Positions 31,602 through 35,147 of a DNA stretch of 35,147 nt are shown piece after piece. Source of the stretch: CAYZWU01 sp964482235 (GTDB taxonomy: Bacteria; Planctomycetota; B15-G4; CAYZWU01); assembly GCA_964482235.1 (NCBI GenBank), contig CAYZWU010000055.1, positions 1 through 35,147 of the forward strand. Direction: 5' to 3'. The notes below the pieces were generated by a model. The model did no database searches and had not been told where the DNA came from. It saw only the letters and a program-made list of their open reading frames with translations. The stretch's first letter is position 1. Each line of letters begins with the position of its first letter. The translations under genes were made by a program, and so were the position numbers.

Positions 31602-32993
31602 TCAGCCCTCATGCTCGGAATCGGAGCCTTCCGGGCTCGACGGATCTTCCCCGTCCTCCGGGGCGGAGATCAAGGTCAGTTTGTATCTTTCCATGAGGTC
31701 CTCCATGGAGAACCAGTTATCTCTTATCGATTCGAGGTATCTCTCCGCCTGCCGCCTCTGCATCAGCTTGATCCTGTATCGTTCGGCATCCTCCCGGGTC
31801 ATCTCGTCGCGAGAAGGAAATCTCTTGTCCACGACATGGACGAGATAGACTGCTTGATTCACAGTGTCTTCGAAAGGAGCGGCAACCTCCCCCTTCATCA
31901 TTCGTGCAATAAATGGAGAGGGTATGAGAACTCTCGCTGCACCCTTCTCCATCTTGAGGGCATTCACATTCCTTGACAGAGCTCTGGAAAAAAAATCCAG
32001 TTCAACGACCTCGGCACTGCATTCAGCGCAGGCTTCTTGGAAAACACGACCCATGTTCCTGTCGAGCAAGCGCCTGACTTTCCAGCCAGCAGCGTTCTTC
32101 GATTCCGACCTGATCTTCTCGGCATCCTCCACGATTCGATCACCATGAAGAGCCGCGATCTTCTCCTCCGCCTCCTTCTCCGCCTCGGCCCGAATGGCAT
32201 CGATTTCGGTCCGTACATCCTCGAGCTCCATCGTCCGTTCCAAAAGGCACTGCCGGCAGGCGTCAGCCTTGCGACGGGCGATTTCGATGTCCCTGACCGG
32301 TTCGGCTTCTTCCTCTTGAATGTCCGCCTTGAAGACCGCGTATTCCAGCTTGATCTGCTGATTCTCCACCCTGAATTCTTCGAAGATATCCTCGGTGAGA
32401 TCATCATCATCCACACTGGTTTGAACATTCTTCATGGCTTGAACGAGAAGGAGCTCCTTGTAGGCGTCCTCGAATTCGGCCATGTCGCGGAAACCGAGCA
32501 CCCGCCAGATCTTCTCGGTCTGCTCATGAGTGATGTCGGTCCCCATCCAATCCTTGATGGCGTTCCGGAAATCCTCATCAGTGACGGCCATTTTCGCCTG
32601 CAACGCCTCTTCATACAGGACGATGTGGCTGAATACCTCGTCAACGGAAAACTCGTCCCTTTTCAACAGCCTGAGGAAGCGCGTGGCTTCCTCGAACCGG
32701 GATTTGCTGATTTCCGATTGGGTCCCATCGGGCAAGGTAAAGACCGCCACAACGTCACCGGATCGTTTGGCCGGGGATGACAACGGCGATTCCCCCTGGG
32801 GAGAAGACATCCCGTCGTCCTCTGGTGTGCCACCGGAATCGTCGTCGCTGACATCATGGGTCCCGGGCTCTTCCTGCGAGGTCCTGTCTTCTGGATCACT
32901 CTCAGATCGGCCGCACATCGTTGTAAGTAGCGCCAGGATGAAAATAACTGAAACGACCAGGACAGAATCCTTCAATAATCCTGTTGATCTCAT
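31602..32993 (-). CDS. SurA/PpiC-like exported chaperone with acidic linker
   Basis: The 463-aa product has a signal peptide (KDSVLVVSVIFILALLTTMC) ending at Cys27; TTM before it is a poor lipobox. An acidic, low-complexity linker (about residues 30-78) precedes a helical SurA-type region (FTLPDGTQSEISKSRFEEATRF, VFSHIVLYEEALQAKMAVTDED) and a long charged, coiled-coil-prone segment. A clear rotamase signature is not visible, so chaperone function is more likely than isomerase activity. It may assist folding of exported proteins. The stop is 9 bp from that of the protease. Confidence 0.65.
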   Translation of the reverse strand: MRSTGLLKDSVLVVSVIFILALLTTMCGRSESDPEDRTSQEEPGTHDVSDDDSGGTPEDDGMSSPQGESPLSSPAKRSGDVVAVFTLPDGTQSEISKSRFEEATRFLRLLKRDEFSVDEVFSHIVLYEEALQAKMAVTDEDFRNAIKDWMGTDITHEQTEKIWRVLGFRDMAEFEDAYKELLLVQAMKNVQTSVDDDDLTEDIFEEFRVENQQIKLEYAVFKADIQEEEAEPVRDIEIARRKADACRQCLLERTMELEDVRTEIDAIRAEAEKEAEEKIAALHGDRIVEDAEKIRSESKNAAGWKVRRLLDRNMGRVFQEACAECSAEVVELDFFSRALSRNVNALKMEKGAARVLIPSPFIARMMKGEVAAPFEDTVNQAVYLVHVVDKRFPSRDEMTREDAERYRIKLMQRRQAERYLESIRDNWFSMEDLMERYKLTLISAPEDGEDPSSPEGSDSEHEG

Positions 32994-33214
32994 CTTTACC
33001 TCCCTGTCTTCTGCACATTGAGCGCTCTGATACGACAGATCAAACTTATCTGATGCCCGTTTTGATTTCCAGTATCAACTCCCCCCGGCCCCGCCTTGAA
33101 TTCCCGCGCCCATTCTGCAAAATCAGGGATGCGGCGGATCAAGACGTCCGGCGGCCCGCGGCTGCCGAGGACGACACCGTGACCACCCGTGATTCATCCG
33201 GAAACCAGGAAGCA

Positions 33215-35147
33215 ATGACCAGCGTCAAGGCGAAGGCGGAGTCCCTCACTCCCATGATGAAGCAGTTCAACAGGGCCAAGCGGGCCAATCCCGACGCCCT
33301 GCTCTTCTTCCGCATGGGGGATTTCTACGAGATGTTCTACGAGGACGCCAAGGTGGCGTCCAAGGTTCTGGGGATCGCCCTGACCTCGCGCTCCAAGGGC
33401 GACGCCGGGGTGCCGATGGCCGGTGTGCCTGTCAAGGCGTACGAGCAGTACCTCTTCAAGCTGATCCGCGCGGGATACAAGGTGGCGATCTGCGACCAGA
33501 TCGAGGATCCCAAGCAGGCGAAGGGCCTGGTGGACCGGGCCGTGACTCGGATCGTCACCGCCGGGACGATCACCGAGGAGGAGCTCCTCGACAGGACGCG
33601 CTCCAGCTATCTCCTGTCCGTTTTTCCGGCCGGGCGGCGGACGGGGCTCGCCTGGATAGACATGAGCACCGGCGCCTTCATGGTCACTGACATCGCGCCG
33701 GCCGGCCTGGCCGACGAGATCGGACGGATCGAGCCGGCGGAGATCATCTTCCCCGAAGCCCTGGCCGACCCGGCGTCGGAGTTCATGATCAGGCTGAGAT
33801 CGGCGACCGAGTCGCCCCTCACCCCGGTTTCCGACTGGCACTTCGACCCGGCCCACGCCCTCGACACGCTGAAGGAGCAGTTCGCCGTGTCCACGCTGAG
33901 GGGATTCGGCGTGGACGACGAAAGCGTCGGCGTCTCGGCCGCGGGAGCCGCCCTGCTCTACGCCGGCGAGACGCAGATGGACAAGCCCCTCCAGGTGGGA
34001 AAGATCACTCCTTTCCTCCGGGACGATCACATGATCCTCAACCGCGCCTCGCGCTCGGCCCTCGAGCTCGTGGCGAACCAGCGCGACGGCGGCAGGGACA
34101 ACACGCTGCTCGCCAGCCTCGACGGGACCAGGACCCCCATGGGAAGCCGCCTTTTGCGCGACTGGATCCTCCTCCCCTCCACGTCGATCGAAACGATCCG
34201 GTCGCGCCAGGGCGGCGTGGCCGAGCTGATGGAGAACCCGTCGCTCCGCGGCGACCTGGCCGAGGCCCTCTCGCGGATCTTCGACATCCAGAGAATCACC
34301 ACCAAGGTCCTGGCCAACCGCGCCAGCGCCCGCGACCTGGTCAACCTGCGGCAGTCGATCGAGGCGCTTCCCCTTCTGATGGATCTCCTGGAGAGCGCCC
34401 ATTCGGGAATCCTCTTCGAGACACGCTCCCGGCTCGACTCCCTCGAGGAAACGGGCGCGCTCCTCGGCAGGGCGATCGCCGACAGGCCCCCGGCCACCCT
34501 CAAGGAGGGCGGCTTGATCCGCGACGGCTACAACGGGGAGCTCGACGACCTGCGCTCGATCCGGAGCGAGGGGAACGGCTACATCAGGCAGTTCCAGGAG
34601 CGCGAGATCGCGCGGACGGGCATCCAGAAACTGAAGGTCAGCTTCAACAGGGTCTTCGGCTACTACATCGAGGTCACGCACGCCAACAAGGACATGATCC
34701 CGCCCGACTACATCCGCAAGCAGACTTTGAAGAACGCGGAGCGATACATCACCCCGGAGCTGAAGGAGTACGAGATCAAGGTCCTGACCAGCGAGGAGAA
34801 GATCCGGGACCTCGAGTACCGCCTCTTCCAGGACATTCGCGAGAAGGTTTGCGAGAAGGCCAGGATCCTGCAGAGCACGGCCGAGGCAATAGCCGTGATC
34901 GACGTGCTGCTATCACTGGCCGACAAGGCGGCGAAGCGAGGCTACGTTCGCCCCGAGATCTCGGAGTCGACTCGGATCCGCATCAGGGAGGGTCGACACC
35001 CGATCCTCGAGGCCGCGATGGAGAGCGGGACCTTCGTGCCGAACGACCTCGACTTCTCCGACGAGGCGCGGCTCATCATCCTCACGGGACCGAACATGGC
35101 AGGGAAGTCGACCTTCCTCCGCCAGAACGCCCTCATCGCCATCATGG
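33215..35147 (+). CDS. mutS: DNA mismatch repair protein MutS, 3' end cut by window edge
   Basis: The frame runs off the right edge; about 644 residues are visible. The N-terminal mismatch-binding motif is clear (LTPMMKQFNRAKRANPDALLFFRMGDFYEMFYEDA), including the Phe-x-Glu of FYEMF. The connector and lever domains follow (LLASLDGTRTPMGSRLL, FNRVFGYYIEVTHAN), and Walker A GPNMAGKST is at the end. ATG 33215 has AGGA upstream; GTG 33179, in frame, with GAGG 8 bp away, is an alternative. MutS recognises mismatches and recruits MutL; it is a core gene and marks a return to housekeeping sequence. Confidence 0.95.
   Translation, partial: MTSVKAKAESLTPMMKQFNRAKRANPDALLFFRMGDFYEMFYEDAKVASKVLGIALTSRSKGDAGVPMAGVPVKAYEQYLFKLIRAGYKVAICDQIEDPKQAKGLVDRAVTRIVTAGTITEEELLDRTRSSYLLSVFPAGRRTGLAWIDMSTGAFMVTDIAPAGLADEIGRIEPAEIIFPEALADPASEFMIRLRSATESPLTPVSDWHFDPAHALDTLKEQFAVSTLRGFGVDDESVGVSAAGAALLYAGETQMDKPLQVGKITPFLRDDHMILNRASRSALELVANQRDGGRDNTLLASLDGTRTPMGSRLLRDWILLPSTSIETIRSRQGGVAELMENPSLRGDLAEALSRIFDIQRITTKVLANRASARDLVNLRQSIEALPLLMDLLESAHSGILFETRSRLDSLEETGALLGRAIADRPPATLKEGGLIRDGYNGELDDLRSIRSEGNGYIRQFQEREIARTGIQKLKVSFNRVFGYYIEVTHANKDMIPPDYIRKQTLKNAERYITPELKEYEIKVLTSEEKIRDLEYRLFQDIREKVCEKARILQSTAEAIAVIDVLLSLADKAAKRGYVRPEISESTRIRIREGRHPILEAAMESGTFVPNDLDFSDEARLIILTGPNMAGKSTFLRQNALIAIM

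Noticed and set aside
33194..34681. 495-codon minus-strand frame
   Set aside because: It is antisense to mutS, whose motifs are unmistakable; composition is typical of a shadow frame.
1..35147. tRNA, rRNA, insertion sequences, integrase or prophage genes
   Set aside because: I saw no tRNA cloverleaf, rRNA sequence, transposase or integrase motif on either strand by eye; a covariance-model search could still find a small RNA.

Overview
The window is a GC-rich bacterial scaffold, probably from a metagenome assembly, because it contains one 100-N scaffold gap. Two Tat-exported S1-type sulfatases, several lipoproteins, type IV pilin-like genes and tightly overlapping operons suggest a Gram-negative bacterium. 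A Planctomycetota-like or related candidate phylum would fit, but no rRNA or other marker settles this. MutS at the right edge is the only clear housekeeping gene; nearly everything else is accessory.

Left block (1-8.2 kb, minus strand): one ten-gene operon behind a good sigma70-type promoter (8153-8181). In transcription order it encodes a GNAT-fold transferase, an SDR ketoreductase, a KAS II, an acyl carrier protein (ACP), a 3-hydroxyacyl dehydrogenase, an FkbH-type glyceryl-ACP synthase, a second ACP, an acyl-CoA/ACP dehydrogenase, a KAS III-like protein with an altered triad, and a radical SAM protein cut by the window edge. Four of these (FkbH, ACP, FkbI-like, FkbK-like) are the known set for making hydroxymalonyl-ACP from a glycolytic intermediate. 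Here they sit among stand-alone fatty-acid-type enzymes rather than a modular PKS. This is the best candidate for an undescribed biosynthetic system.

Middle left (8.2-14.8 kb, plus strand): a repeat-rich intergenic region holds the gap, which looks like a k=55 assembly artefact. It is followed by a VOC/PhnB-like protein, a GNAT, a NapH/NosR-like membrane Fe-S protein, a PhzF-like isomerase, a sulfatase homologue lacking its nucleophile cysteine, and an ExbD-like exported protein.

Pilin region (14.9-20.4 kb): two diverged copies of a PilX/PilW-like minor pilin pair face each other as an inverted repeat around a 526-bp gene-poor spacer. Each copy is damaged: the left has a deletion fusing two genes out of frame, and the right has an extra G in a G8 tract. 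A shared promoter-like element lies about 60 bp before the first gene of each copy.

Right part (20.5-29.4 kb, minus strand): a cyclic-phosphate-processing receiver (cREC) protein and a short RtcB-like RNA ligase suggest RNA repair. Downstream in the same direction are a membrane protein, a uroporphyrinogen-decarboxylase-family protein, a DUF protein, another membrane protein and a frameshifted serpin-like gene. Upstream are an NHL-repeat protein, a sulfatase with its cysteine intact and an exported amidohydrolase. Finally come a lipoprotein subtilase (plus), a convergent SurA/PpiC-like lipoprotein (minus) and the start of mutS (plus).
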